Notes: generated from the letters alone by a model not told the origin. 64,000 nucleotides of DNA from Curtobacterium pusillum (GCF_007680845.1 NZ_VEIY01000004.1:248001-312000), one strand, 5' to 3'. Numbered from the stretch's first letter, positions 52,881 to 60,732 are shown. A program made the numbers and translations.

Positions 52881-52899
52881 TTAGGTTAGCCTTGCCTCA
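52881..52899. promoter_or_regulatory. DtxR/IdeR iron box filling a 19-bp divergent gap
   Basis: TTAGGTTAGCCTTGCCTCA. The whole intergenic gap between two divergent start codons (52880-52898) is this box. TAGCCT at 52887-52892 ends 6 nt before ATG 52899 and is its likely -10. Confidence 0.88.
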
Positions 52900-53741
52900 T
52901 GGCGAAGACCCCGCGGCTCCTGCCCGAGAACCCCCGGCTCTTCCGCGCCCGTGTCCTCCGGACCGACCGGACCTCGCCGTCGATGCACCGCGTCACGGTC
53001 ACCGGGGACGACCTCGGCGAGTTCCGCTACCTCGGGTTCGACCACTGGTTCCGGCTCTTCGTGCAGCGCCCCGACCAGGACGCGTTCCGCATGCCGGACC
53101 TCGACGGGAAGAAGTGGTGGCCGACGTTCCTCGCCATCCCCGAGGACGTCCGACCGCACTGCGCGAACTACACCGTCGCCGCCTTCCGGCCCGGGACCAC
53201 GTCGCACCCGGCCGAGATGGACATCGACTTCGTCGTGCACTGTGGCCCGGACGGTGCGCCCGAGGGCCGTGCGGCGATCTGGGCCTGCGACGCCCGCCCC
53301 GGTGACGAGCTCGCGATGCTCGACCAGGGGTGCATCTTCGACTGCCCCGAGGACACGAGCGAGGTCGTCATCGCCGCGGAGGAGACCGGCCTCCCGGGAG
53401 TGGTCGGGATCGCCGCGTCCCTGCCGCGGGACACCGTCGGCCGCATCATCCAGGAGGTCCCGACCGCCGCCGACGTCCGCGAACTCGACGCCCCCGCCGG
53501 TGTGCAGGTCACCTGGATCGTCCGCGACCGCACGGACGCCCACGCCTTTCCCGGGCGCGCCGCCCTCGCCGAACTGCAGCGGCACGTGCCCGCGGACGAC
53601 CGGGGCTACGCGTTCGTGGTGGGGGAGTCGACGCTCGCCACGGAGGGCCGGCGCCACCTGCACCGTGCGGGGCTGCCGAAGTCGCGCATCACGTTCTCCG
53701 GGTTCTGGAAGCACGAGGCGCGGGAGTCCGTGCCCGCCTGA
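52899..53741 (+). CDS. Siderophore-interacting protein (ferric-siderophore reductase)
   Basis: A 280-residue flavoprotein of the SIP family: FAD-binding domain with HCANYTVAAFRPG (RxYTx-type motif with an alanine variation) and DIDFVVHCGPDGAPEGRAA, then an NAD(P)H-like domain with EETGLPGVVGI and a C-terminal EGRRHLHRAGLPKSRITFSGFWKHE. It reduces Fe(III)-siderophore to release iron in the cytosol. It is divergent from the import operon and shares its iron box. The GGTACGCCCG repeats follow it. Confidence 0.95.
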   Translation: MAKTPRLLPENPRLFRARVLRTDRTSPSMHRVTVTGDDLGEFRYLGFDHWFRLFVQRPDQDAFRMPDLDGKKWWPTFLAIPEDVRPHCANYTVAAFRPGTTSHPAEMDIDFVVHCGPDGAPEGRAAIWACDARPGDELAMLDQGCIFDCPEDTSEVVIAAEETGLPGVVGIAASLPRDTVGRIIQEVPTAADVRELDAPAGVQVTWIVRDRTDAHAFPGRAALAELQRHVPADDRGYAFVVGESTLATEGRRHLHRAGLPKSRITFSGFWKHEARESVPA

Positions 53742-53751
53742 GCCCGCCCGT

Positions 53752-54003
53752 TCTTTCCCAGAGCGCCCGCGATGGAAAGCGGATTCGGGCGTACCCGGTG
53801 CTTTCTTCCGACCAGGTACGCCCGATTCCGGCAGGTACGCCCGGTTCGGCCTGGTGGGCGCGGGCGCTGGCGCGGGGGCCGCGAGGGCCGCGGGGGAGTC
53901 CCTCGTTCCGCTCGGTACGCCCGGTCTTTCCCAGAGCGCCCGCGATGGGAAGCGGAATCGGGCGTACCCGGTGCTTTCCCCCGACCAGGTACGCCCGATT
54001 CTG
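53752..54003. repeat. Two ~78-bp direct repeats of the GGTACGCCCG family
   Basis: Copies at about 53752-53829 and 53926-54002 both run from TCTTTCCCAGAGCGCCCGCG through a stem-loop. In copy 2 the arms GAATCGGGCGTACC (53955-53968) and GGTACGCCCGATTC (53988-54001) match perfectly; in copy 1 11 bp pair (53785-53795 with 53815-53825). Between them is a GC-rich spacer. No gene is visible in 53742-54075. Confidence 0.8.
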
Positions 54004-54018
54004 CAAGGTGGGGACAGA

Positions 54019-54062
54019 CGGACGGGAGGCGCGGTGTCAGCCGGCACCGCGCCTCCCGTCCG
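54019..54062. terminator. Palindrome of the GACGGGAGGCGCGG family after the sugar permease
   Basis: Arms beginning CGGACGGGAGGCGCGGTG and their complement give an 18-bp stem with a short TCAGCCGG centre. It is 14 bp past the stop of the leftward sugar permease gene. Confidence 0.8.
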
Positions 54063-54075
54063 AAGTGGGGCCGCG

Positions 54076-54984
54076 TCAGCCCTTGAGGCCGGACCCGGTG
54101 ACGCCCTCGACGATCTGCCGCTGGAAGATCAGGTACAGGATGATCAGCGGCAACGCCGCGAGGATCGCCCCGGCCTGGATGTCCGCGTAGCGCTGACCGA
54201 AGCTGCCCTGGACCGTGGCGAGCCCGACCGGGATCGTCATGAGGTCCGGGTTCGACAGCACGAACAGCGGCAGCAGCAGGTTGTTCCAAACCCCGACGAA
54301 GGTGAGGATCGTGACGGCGGCGATCACCGGACGCGACAGCGGCAGGATGACCGACCAGTAGATCTTCCACATGCCGGCGCCGTCGATGCGCGCGGCCTCC
54401 TCGAGCTCCTTCGGGATGCCGTCGAAGAACTGCTTGAAGATGAACACCGCGATCACGGCGGGCACCTGCGGGAAGATCACCGACCAGTAGGTGTTGAGCA
54501 GACCCACGGCGTTGAGTTCCTGGAAGATCGGGATGATCAGCACCTGGGTCGGGATCATGATCCCGAGGATGATGAGCAGGAACGCGATGTTCCGGCCGCG
54601 GAACACGAGCCGGGACAGCGCGAACGCTGCCATCGACGCGAAGAAGACGGTCAGGACCGCCGTCACCACGCTCGTGATGGCGCTCGCGAGGTACCAGTTC
54701 CAGATGTCGCCGGACTGGAACAGCGACGCGTAGGAGTGCAGCGTCGGGTTCCAGTTCGACAGGATCGCGTTCGCGCCGAGGGCCGCGACGCCGTTGTCGG
54801 ACAGCGACGTCTTCAGGGCGAACAGGCTCGGGATCAGCCAGATGATCGCGAAGACCGTCAGGACGATCCCCGACGCGATCGTGAAGCCCTTGCCCGAGAC
54901 GCCGATCTTCGCGGCGTTGGCGGGTGCCGCGGCGGAGACGCCGGAGCGGAGCTTGGGGCGGGTGATGCTCTCGGTGGCGGTCAT
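54076..54984 (-). CDS. Sugar ABC transporter permease (MalG/LacG-like)
   Basis: A 302-residue permease of the carbohydrate uptake CUT1 family with six helices and the EAA loop KELEEAARIDGAGMWKIYW, which docks the shared ATPase. The two preceding genes (permease, binding protein) are on the same strand with a 1-bp gap, so they form one unit. ATG 54984 is preferred over GTG 54993. No ATPase is encoded here, so a shared MsiK-like ATPase elsewhere is expected. Confidence 0.94.
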   Translation of the reverse strand: MTATESITRPKLRSGVSAAAPANAAKIGVSGKGFTIASGIVLTVFAIIWLIPSLFALKTSLSDNGVAALGANAILSNWNPTLHSYASLFQSGDIWNWYLASAITSVVTAVLTVFFASMAAFALSRLVFRGRNIAFLLIILGIMIPTQVLIIPIFQELNAVGLLNTYWSVIFPQVPAVIAVFIFKQFFDGIPKELEEAARIDGAGMWKIYWSVILPLSRPVIAAVTILTFVGVWNNLLLPLFVLSNPDLMTIPVGLATVQGSFGQRYADIQAGAILAALPLIILYLIFQRQIVEGVTGSGLKG

Positions 54985-54985
54985 G

Positions 54986-55951
54986 TCAGGCACCGATCTC
55001 TCGCTTGGCGGCAGCGCGCTCGACGAGCTGCCGGATGACCGCGATCGCGACGATCACGATGAACAGGAGCACCGACGCGGCCGATGCGGCGCCGAGCCGG
55101 TTGTCGGTGAAGCCGACGCCGGTGATGAGCTGCAGCGAGACCTGGGTCGAGATGCCGGGGCCGCCGTTCGTCATCAGGTACACCTGGTCGAAGATCTTCA
55201 GGCTGGCGATGATCTGCAGCAGGATGACGAGCGTCGTCGTGCGGCCGAGGAGGGGCAGCGTGATCGACTTGATCTGCTGCCAGCTCGAGGCGCCGTCGAC
55301 GGCGGCGGCCTCGTACAGCTCGCGGGGGATCTCCTGCAGGCCAGCCAGGTAGAGCACGAAGTTGAACCCGAGGGTCCACCAGACCGTGGCGATGGCGACG
55401 CCGATCATCGCGGTGTTCGGGCTGGAGAGGATGCCCGAGCCGGGTGTCATGCCGAGCGCGGACTGCATGCTCGCCCACAGACCGGTCGCCGGCGTGAAGA
55501 TGAACACCCAGATGAGGGAGATCGTCGCCGACGGCAGGATGAACGGCAGGAAGAACGCCAGGCGGAAGAACCACTGGCCGCGGTTCATCCGGTTCGTCAG
55601 CACGGCGAACACGAACGCCAGGATGACCAGGGGCGGGGTCGTGTACAGCGTGAACTGGAGGGTGTGCCACAGCGCCGACCAGAAGTCCGACCGGGTGAGC
55701 ATCTCGGCGTAGTTCGCGAACCCGGCGAAGCTGCCGAGCCCGGTGCGGACCGTCGAGGTGTTGAAGAAGCTCGTGACGATCATCCAGATCGTCGGGCCGA
55801 GCAGGAAGGCGATGTAGAAGAGGCCGAAGGGGGCGAGGAACAGCCACCCGCTGCGGCCCTGGCCACGGCTGAGTGAGCCGGAGGCGGAGCGGAGCCGTCG
55901 CGGCGCCATGGTGGCGTCCGTCGGACGGGTCAGAACTGGTGTCGCGGTCAC
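54986..55951 (-). CDS. Sugar ABC transporter permease (MalF/LacF-like)
   Basis: A 321-residue CUT1 permease with six helices and the EAA loop RELYEAAAVDGASSWQQIK. It is the partner of the MalG-like permease and lies 54 bp downstream of the sugar-binding lipoprotein gene. GTG 55951 is the best start; the ribosome site AAAGG is about 10 nt away. Confidence 0.94.
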   Translation of the reverse strand: MTATPVLTRPTDATMAPRRLRSASGSLSRGQGRSGWLFLAPFGLFYIAFLLGPTIWMIVTSFFNTSTVRTGLGSFAGFANYAEMLTRSDFWSALWHTLQFTLYTTPPLVILAFVFAVLTNRMNRGQWFFRLAFFLPFILPSATISLIWVFIFTPATGLWASMQSALGMTPGSGILSSPNTAMIGVAIATVWWTLGFNFVLYLAGLQEIPRELYEAAAVDGASSWQQIKSITLPLLGRTTTLVILLQIIASLKIFDQVYLMTNGGPGISTQVSLQLITGVGFTDNRLGAASAASVLLFIVIVAIAVIRQLVERAAAKREIGA

Positions 55952-56005
55952 GTCATCGTGCCTTTCGCGCGGTGTTCACGTCGATCGTGGGATGGGCTCG
56001 CCCGG

Positions 56006-57361
56006 TCACAGCGGGCTCGGAGTCTTGAGGTAGGTCGCCAGCTGGCCCTTGATGGCACTGAGCGCGCTGGCGGGGGACGAGCTGCCCTGCTGCACGAGGG
56101 CGAGCTGTGCACCGACGATGCCCTCGAAGGTCGACCCCGACCCGCCGTACCAGGCGGCGTCGTCGAACACGGCGGTCTCGGCAGCGGCGGCGTAGTTCGA
56201 CTGCGGCGTCAGCTTCTTGTAGGCGGTGCTGTCGAACGTGGGGATGTAGGCCGGCACGTGGCCGCCTTCCGCCCAGGTCATGCTCTGCTCGAGCATCTGC
56301 TTGATGAACAGCATCGCCTGCTTGCGCTGCTCGGGCGTCCGGTCCTTGCGGGGGAGCACGAACGTGTGCGAGTCGGCCTGGGTCGCCGGCTTGTCGTACA
56401 GCTGCGGGATGGGCGCCATGCCGAACTTCAGCCCCTTGATGGACTGCGCCGTGCTGATCTCCCACTCGCCCTGCATGAAGAACCCGACCTTGCCGGTGAA
56501 CATCAGCGACTCGGCGGTGGCGTAGTCGAGGGCCTTGTTGAGCCAGCCCTGCTTCACCCACTTCTGCGTGCGGCTGGTGACCTCGTTGTAGGCGTCCTCG
56601 TTCACGGTGAGCTTCGAGCCGCCGTCGCTGATGAACGGCGTCGCGTCCTGGATCTGGTTGTAGAGCGTCCAGAAGAAGCGCCACGGGGTCGCGGTCTCCG
56701 GGACGACGTTCGCGACGTTCAACGCGTTGCCTCCGGTGACCTTCGACACCGCGGCGAGGGCGCTCTCGAACGCGTCCATGCCGGACAGGTCCTTGAGCTT
56801 GCCGTCAGCGTCGAGCAGGCCCGCCTTCTGGCAGATGTCAACGTTGTAGAAGAGGACGAACGGGTGGGTGTCGAGCGGGATCGCGATGTTGTTCCCGTCG
56901 GTCTTCTGCGCCGCCCAGGCCTTCTGGTTGAAGTCACTGGCGCTCAGGCCGACCCCGGCGAGGTCGTCCGACGTGATCGGGTCGAGCAGGTCGCCGTCCC
57001 AGAGGGGCTTCGCCCGGGTCAGGTGCGAGACCGCGACGTCCGGTGGCTTGTTCCCGACGGTGGCCAGTGTCAGCTTCGAGTAGTACGGGTTGCCCCACGC
57101 GAAGGTCGTCGCCTGGATCGACGACGAACCACCGTGCTGCTTGGCGTACCCGGCCTCCATCGCCTGCATGCGCTCGCCGTCACCGCCACCGAAGAGGTTC
57201 CAGAAGACGAGGGTCTCGGGGTTGAGGGCACTCCCGGCGAGGCCGGCGGCGAGCGGGCTCGAACAGGCGGCGAGGGGCAGGACCGTGGCGGCCGCTGCTC
57301 CGGCGGCGAGGAAGCCGCGGCGCGACAGTCGCGTCGTGGGTGTGTCTGGGCGGATCGGCAT
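56006..57361 (-). CDS. Sugar ABC transporter substrate-binding lipoprotein, Tat-type signal
   Basis: A 451-residue extracellular solute-binding protein family 1 member. The signal peptide has twin arginines (LSRRGFLAAG) and a lipobox LAAC (Cys 34), so it is a Tat-dependent lipoprotein. The mature part binds an oligosaccharide; the neighbouring GH51 arabinofuranosidase suggests arabino-oligosaccharides. GGAG lies 8 nt before ATG 57361. The promoter has TAATGT at 57468-57473 overlapping an operator at 57458. Confidence 0.94.
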   Translation of the reverse strand: MPIRPDTPTTRLSRRGFLAAGAAAATVLPLAACSSPLAAGLAGSALNPETLVFWNLFGGGDGERMQAMEAGYAKQHGGSSSIQATTFAWGNPYYSKLTLATVGNKPPDVAVSHLTRAKPLWDGDLLDPITSDDLAGVGLSASDFNQKAWAAQKTDGNNIAIPLDTHPFVLFYNVDICQKAGLLDADGKLKDLSGMDAFESALAAVSKVTGGNALNVANVVPETATPWRFFWTLYNQIQDATPFISDGGSKLTVNEDAYNEVTSRTQKWVKQGWLNKALDYATAESLMFTGKVGFFMQGEWEISTAQSIKGLKFGMAPIPQLYDKPATQADSHTFVLPRKDRTPEQRKQAMLFIKQMLEQSMTWAEGGHVPAYIPTFDSTAYKKLTPQSNYAAAAETAVFDDAAWYGGSGSTFEGIVGAQLALVQQGSSSPASALSAIKGQLATYLKTPSPL

Positions 57362-57457
57362 GGCATCACTCCATCGGGACGGGCCGAACACGGGAGCAGG
57401 GTCGGTGCTCCCGCCGAGGCATCGCTGCTTCGGGACGGAACAGCGGGTCGATGCTCC

Positions 57458-57469
57458 GTGAGCGCTCAC
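57458..57469. promoter_or_regulatory. LacI-type operator GTGAGCGCTCAC, copy 1
   Basis: A perfect 12-bp palindrome 97 bp upstream of the binding-protein start and touching its -10 (TAATGT on the minus strand). An extra AGCGCT half-site follows at 57473. Confidence 0.8.
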
Positions 57470-57538
57470 ATTAGCGCTCGACCCCATCATCCGCCACCCC
57501 TTCCAACCAGGCACGGAAACCGGTAGCGTTTTCGTTAG

Positions 57539-57550
57539 GTGAGCGCTCAC
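57539..57550. promoter_or_regulatory. LacI-type operator GTGAGCGCTCAC, copy 2
   Basis: Identical to copy 1, with 81 bp between centres, on the arabinofuranosidase side. Candidate -10 TAGCGT lies just before it at 57524-57529. Confidence 0.8.
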
Positions 57551-57641
57551 TTTTCGTGACGGCCCGATTCGTCCACCGGACGGTCCGTCCCGCTCCCCGC
57601 ACGACCAGAAGCACCCGCTGTAGCACGATCGAAGGAGATCC

Positions 57642-59153
57642 ATGCCCCGCACACACCTCGTCCTGGACGCCGCGTTCACCGTGGGGCCGGTGCGCCGTCG
57701 CCTCTTCGGCGGGTTCGTCGAACACCTCGGACGCCACGTCTACGACGGCATCCACGAGCCCGCGCACGAGACCGCCGACGAGCACGGCTTCCGCAAGGAC
57801 GTCATCGACCTCGTCAAGGAGCTGAACGTCTCGGCCATCCGCTACCCCGGCGGCAACTTCGTCTCCGGCTACAAGTGGGAGGACGGCGTCGGCCCGGTCG
57901 AGCAGCGGCCGAAGCGGCTCGACCTCGCCTGGCACTCCACCGAGACGAACGAGGTCGGCCTGCACGAGTTCCAGCACTGGCTCGACCAGGTCGGCTCGGA
58001 ACTCATGCTCGCCGTGAACCTCGGCACCCGCGGCACGGCCGAGGCGATCGAGCTGCTCGAGTACGCCAACATCGACGCCGGCACCGCCCTGTCCGAGTAC
58101 CGCAGGTCGAACGGCCGTCAGGAGCCCTTCGGGATCTCGATGTGGTGCCTCGGCAACGAGATGGACGGCCCGTGGCAGCTCGGCCACAAGAACGCCGACG
58201 ACTACGGCAAGCTCGCCGCGATGACGGCCAAGGCCATGCGGCAGATCCAGCCCGACCTCGAGCTCGTCGCCTGCGGTTCCTCCGGGGCGTCGATGCCGAC
58301 GTTCGGCGAGTGGGAGCGCACCGTCCTGGAGCACACCTACGACGACGTCGACTACATCTCCGCGCACGCCTACTACGAAGAGGGGGACGACCTGCCGTCG
58401 TTCCTCGCCTCCGGCGTGAACATGGACCACTTCATCAAGACGGTCACCACTGCCGCCGACCACGTGCAGGCGCAGAAGAAGTCCGACAAGCGGATCGACA
58501 TCTCGTTCGACGAGTGGAACGTCTGGTCGATCAGCAAGTGGAACGAACAGCAGAAGGAGTTCACACTCCACGACTGGCCGGTCGCCCCGCGCCTGCTCGA
58601 GGACGTCTACACGGTCGCGGACGCGGTCGTCGTCGGCGGGCTCCTGATCTCGCTCCTGCGCCACGCGGACCGGGTCGCCTCGGCCTCGATCGCGCAGCTC
58701 GTGAACGTGATCGGCCCGATCATGACCGAGCCCGGCGGGCCGGCCTGGCGCCAGACGACGTTCTTCCCGTTCTCGGTGACGTCGCGCCTCGCGCAGGGCA
58801 CGTCCCTGCAGGTGAAGTCCTCGGGTGACACCGTCGACGGCGGCAAGCACGGCGAGGTCCCGGTCGTGGACTCGGCCGCCACGGTCGCCGAGGACGGCTC
58901 CGTCGCGGTGTTCCTCGTCAACCGGCACCAGTCCGAGTCGACCACGGTCACGATCGACCTCGCCGGCCTGGGCGCCAGCGGCGACGCCGAGGTGCGTGCC
59001 GAGGGTGTCTGGGACGACGACCTGCACGCGGTGAACGACCTGTCCGACACCGAGCGCGTCGGGCTCCGGACGAACGAGAGCGTCCGTCGCGACGCGGACA
59101 CCATCACGATCGAACTGCCGCCGGTCTCGTGGACCGCGGTCTCGATCGGCTGA
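57642..59153 (+). CDS. abfA: Alpha-L-arabinofuranosidase, GH51
   Basis: A 503-residue GH51 enzyme: (beta/alpha)8 barrel with the acid/base Glu 173 in WCLGNEMDGPWQ and the nucleophile Glu 291 in SFDEWNVW, then a beta-sandwich C-terminal domain. No signal peptide is visible, so it is cytosolic and trims arabino-oligosaccharides after uptake. It removes terminal alpha-L-arabinose from arabinan, arabinoxylan or arabinogalactan fragments. GAAGGAG at 57631-57637 sets ATG 57642. It is divergent from the sugar import operon and shares the two-operator control region. Confidence 0.95.
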   Translation: MPRTHLVLDAAFTVGPVRRRLFGGFVEHLGRHVYDGIHEPAHETADEHGFRKDVIDLVKELNVSAIRYPGGNFVSGYKWEDGVGPVEQRPKRLDLAWHSTETNEVGLHEFQHWLDQVGSELMLAVNLGTRGTAEAIELLEYANIDAGTALSEYRRSNGRQEPFGISMWCLGNEMDGPWQLGHKNADDYGKLAAMTAKAMRQIQPDLELVACGSSGASMPTFGEWERTVLEHTYDDVDYISAHAYYEEGDDLPSFLASGVNMDHFIKTVTTAADHVQAQKKSDKRIDISFDEWNVWSISKWNEQQKEFTLHDWPVAPRLLEDVYTVADAVVVGGLLISLLRHADRVASASIAQLVNVIGPIMTEPGGPAWRQTTFFPFSVTSRLAQGTSLQVKSSGDTVDGGKHGEVPVVDSAATVAEDGSVAVFLVNRHQSESTTVTIDLAGLGASGDAEVRAEGVWDDDLHAVNDLSDTERVGLRTNESVRRDADTITIELPPVSWTAVSIG

Positions 59154-59229
59154 TCGGGGAAGAGGCGCCTCGGCGGACACCACGGTGAGCGTCGAGTGAG
59201 CACGGAGGGCGTCGGGTCGCGTGAGCGGC

Positions 59230-59347
59230 CCGGCGCCCTCCGCCGTCCGGTGGGCCGTCCGGCGGGCCGCCGTCCGCGGGGCCGCCGTCCGGCGGCTCCG
59301 ACGTCCGGCGGGGCCGCGGCCCGGCAGGGCCGCCGGACGGCGCGGCG
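59230..59347. repeat. GC-rich repeat stretch after abfA
   Basis: Repeated GCCGTCCGGCGGG-like blocks fill the gap between abfA and the convergent araC gene. They can pair with each other and may stop transcription from both sides. No gene is seen. Confidence 0.5.
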
Positions 59348-60508
59348 TCAGTGGTGCAGGGTCTGCCGCGGGTACTCGCCGAACGCCTGCACGTACGCGC
59401 CGGAGAACCGGCCGAGGTGCGAGAAGCCCCATCGGCGTGCCACGGCCCGCACGCTCGTCGACGCAGGGTCCGCCTGCGTCAGGTCGATCCGGACGCGGTC
59501 GAGTCGGAGCCGCTGCACGTACCCCATCGGGGTCTGACCGAGGTTCCGCTGGAACGACTCCTGGATCGACCGGACGCTGAGGCCCGCGGCGTCGGCGATC
59601 TCGGCCACGGTGAGCGGCCGGTCGACGTGGGTGTGCACGAACTCGACGGCCGCCCGCAACCGTCCCATCCGGGGCAGGAGCACCACGTCGGGCAGCCCCG
59701 GGACCTCCGGTGGGTAGAGGTCCAGGAACGCCGCTGCGGCGTCGCGGGTCAACGTCTGCCACAGCAGGGACGCGACGCCGTTGTGGAGCTCCCGGGAGAG
59801 CAGCGTCATCTGCGCCCGCCACCGCGCGACGGCGACCCGGTCGAGCGGGCGGAGGTGGTCGAGCGCCAGGTTCGTGACCCGCCCCGTGGCGAGCCGCTCC
59901 GCCGCCACGTCGTGGACGAGGGCGCGCGAGAGGTGCACCAGGCGCTGGTCGTGGTCCTGGAAGTCGAACACGAACTCGCGGTCCGTCGGGAGGAGCATCG
60001 GGACGCCCAGGGTGAGCGGCACACGGTCGACCTGCACGTCGGGGACGCCGGACCCTTCCGTGATCCACTGCACGATGTAGTCGTCCGTGCGGGGGACGGC
60101 ACCGCGGATGCGGCCGGTGATCCGGGAGCGGCGGAGCGTCAGTGCGTCGTCGCCCACGGCCGTGTACCGGTACGTGAACGGCTGGTCCGTGACGGACGCC
60201 GCCCAGTGCTTGCCCGCGTACAGGCCGCCGATCTCGGCGACTGCCGCGTCCGGCCGGGTGCCGATGGCCTCGAGCCGGACGCTCCGGCGCGCCTCGATCG
60301 CGACGGACGCGCGCGCCTCGAGATCGGCGGACGCGCGAGCATCGATCGCGGCGGACGCGCGGGCCTCGATGTCGGCGGACGCGCGCGCCTCGACGGCCGC
60401 GCCCGCCTCGACGGCCGCGCCCGCCTCGGCGGCCGCGCGCGCCTCTGCCGCAGCCCACTCCTCGGTCGACCCGCAGTCGCGGAGCCACCGCTCGATCGCG
60501 ATGCTCAT
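59348..60508 (-). CDS. AraC family regulator with repeated N-terminal segment
   Basis: A 386-residue regulator. A ligand-sensing domain of the AraC_binding_2 type (from about residue 85) precedes a C-terminal AraC helix-turn-helix pair (RPLTVAEIADAAGLSVRSIQ ... RRWGFSHLGRFSGAYVQAFG). Residues about 18-80 are built from tandem 6- and 8-residue repeats such as EAGAAV and EARASADI, encoded by exact-length 18- and 24-bp DNA units, giving a charged helical segment not normal for the family. Its ATG overlaps the stop of a small upstream ORF (ATGA). It is convergent with abfA and may regulate sugar or stress genes. Confidence 0.88.
   Translation of the reverse strand: MSIAIERWLRDCGSTEEWAAAEARAAAEAGAAVEAGAAVEARASADIEARASAAIDARASADLEARASVAIEARRSVRLEAIGTRPDAAVAEIGGLYAGKHWAASVTDQPFTYRYTAVGDDALTLRRSRITGRIRGAVPRTDDYIVQWITEGSGVPDVQVDRVPLTLGVPMLLPTDREFVFDFQDHDQRLVHLSRALVHDVAAERLATGRVTNLALDHLRPLDRVAVARWRAQMTLLSRELHNGVASLLWQTLTRDAAAAFLDLYPPEVPGLPDVVLLPRMGRLRAAVEFVHTHVDRPLTVAEIADAAGLSVRSIQESFQRNLGQTPMGYVQRLRLDRVRIDLTQADPASTSVRAVARRWGFSHLGRFSGAYVQAFGEYPRQTLHH
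60267..60440. repeat. In-frame 24-bp and 18-bp tandem repeats in the araC gene
   Basis: Five 24-bp units (60267, 60291, 60315, 60339, 60363) and three 18-bp units (60387, 60405, 60423), each starting GCCTCG or GCATCG on the plus strand; two 18-bp units are identical. All lengths are multiples of 3, so copy changes keep the frame. Confidence 0.9.
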
Positions 60509-60732
60509 GTCAGGCGGAAGAAGTCGGCGTACGACGGCTCGATGCCGTGTCCGGCGGTCCGCAGGCGGACGTTCGCGGCGAGGACCGCCGGATCGGTGAG
60601 CCCGGTGCGCCGCCGCCACTCGGCCGTCGTGGACGGGAGCTCGTCGGCGCTCATCGGCGGCGCGTAGGTGGTGCGCGCGGCAGTGCCGTGCGGCGAAGTG
60701 CCGATGGCGAAGCTACTGGTCAACTCGATCAC
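60505..60732 (-). CDS. Small hypothetical protein upstream of araC
   Basis: A 75-residue protein (GTG 60732) or 49 residues if started at ATG 60654; the second half, TTAEWRRRTGLTDPAVLAAN, is helical and charged. I do not recognise it. It overlaps the araC start by ATGA, which suggests translational coupling and supports that it is real. TTGACC on the minus strand near 60718-60723 could be a promoter element for the internal start. A role as a small partner or leader for the regulator is possible but unproven. Confidence 0.55.
   Translation of the reverse strand: MIELTSSFAIGTSPHGTAARTTYAPPMSADELPSTTAEWRRRTGLTDPAVLAANVRLRTAGHGIEPSYADFFRLT

Noticed and set aside
57471-60488. A 1005-residue reading frame on the minus strand across abfA and araC
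   Set aside because: It lies opposite abfA, is rich in Arg/Val/Asp runs typical of antisense of GC-rich genes, and has no recognisable domain.
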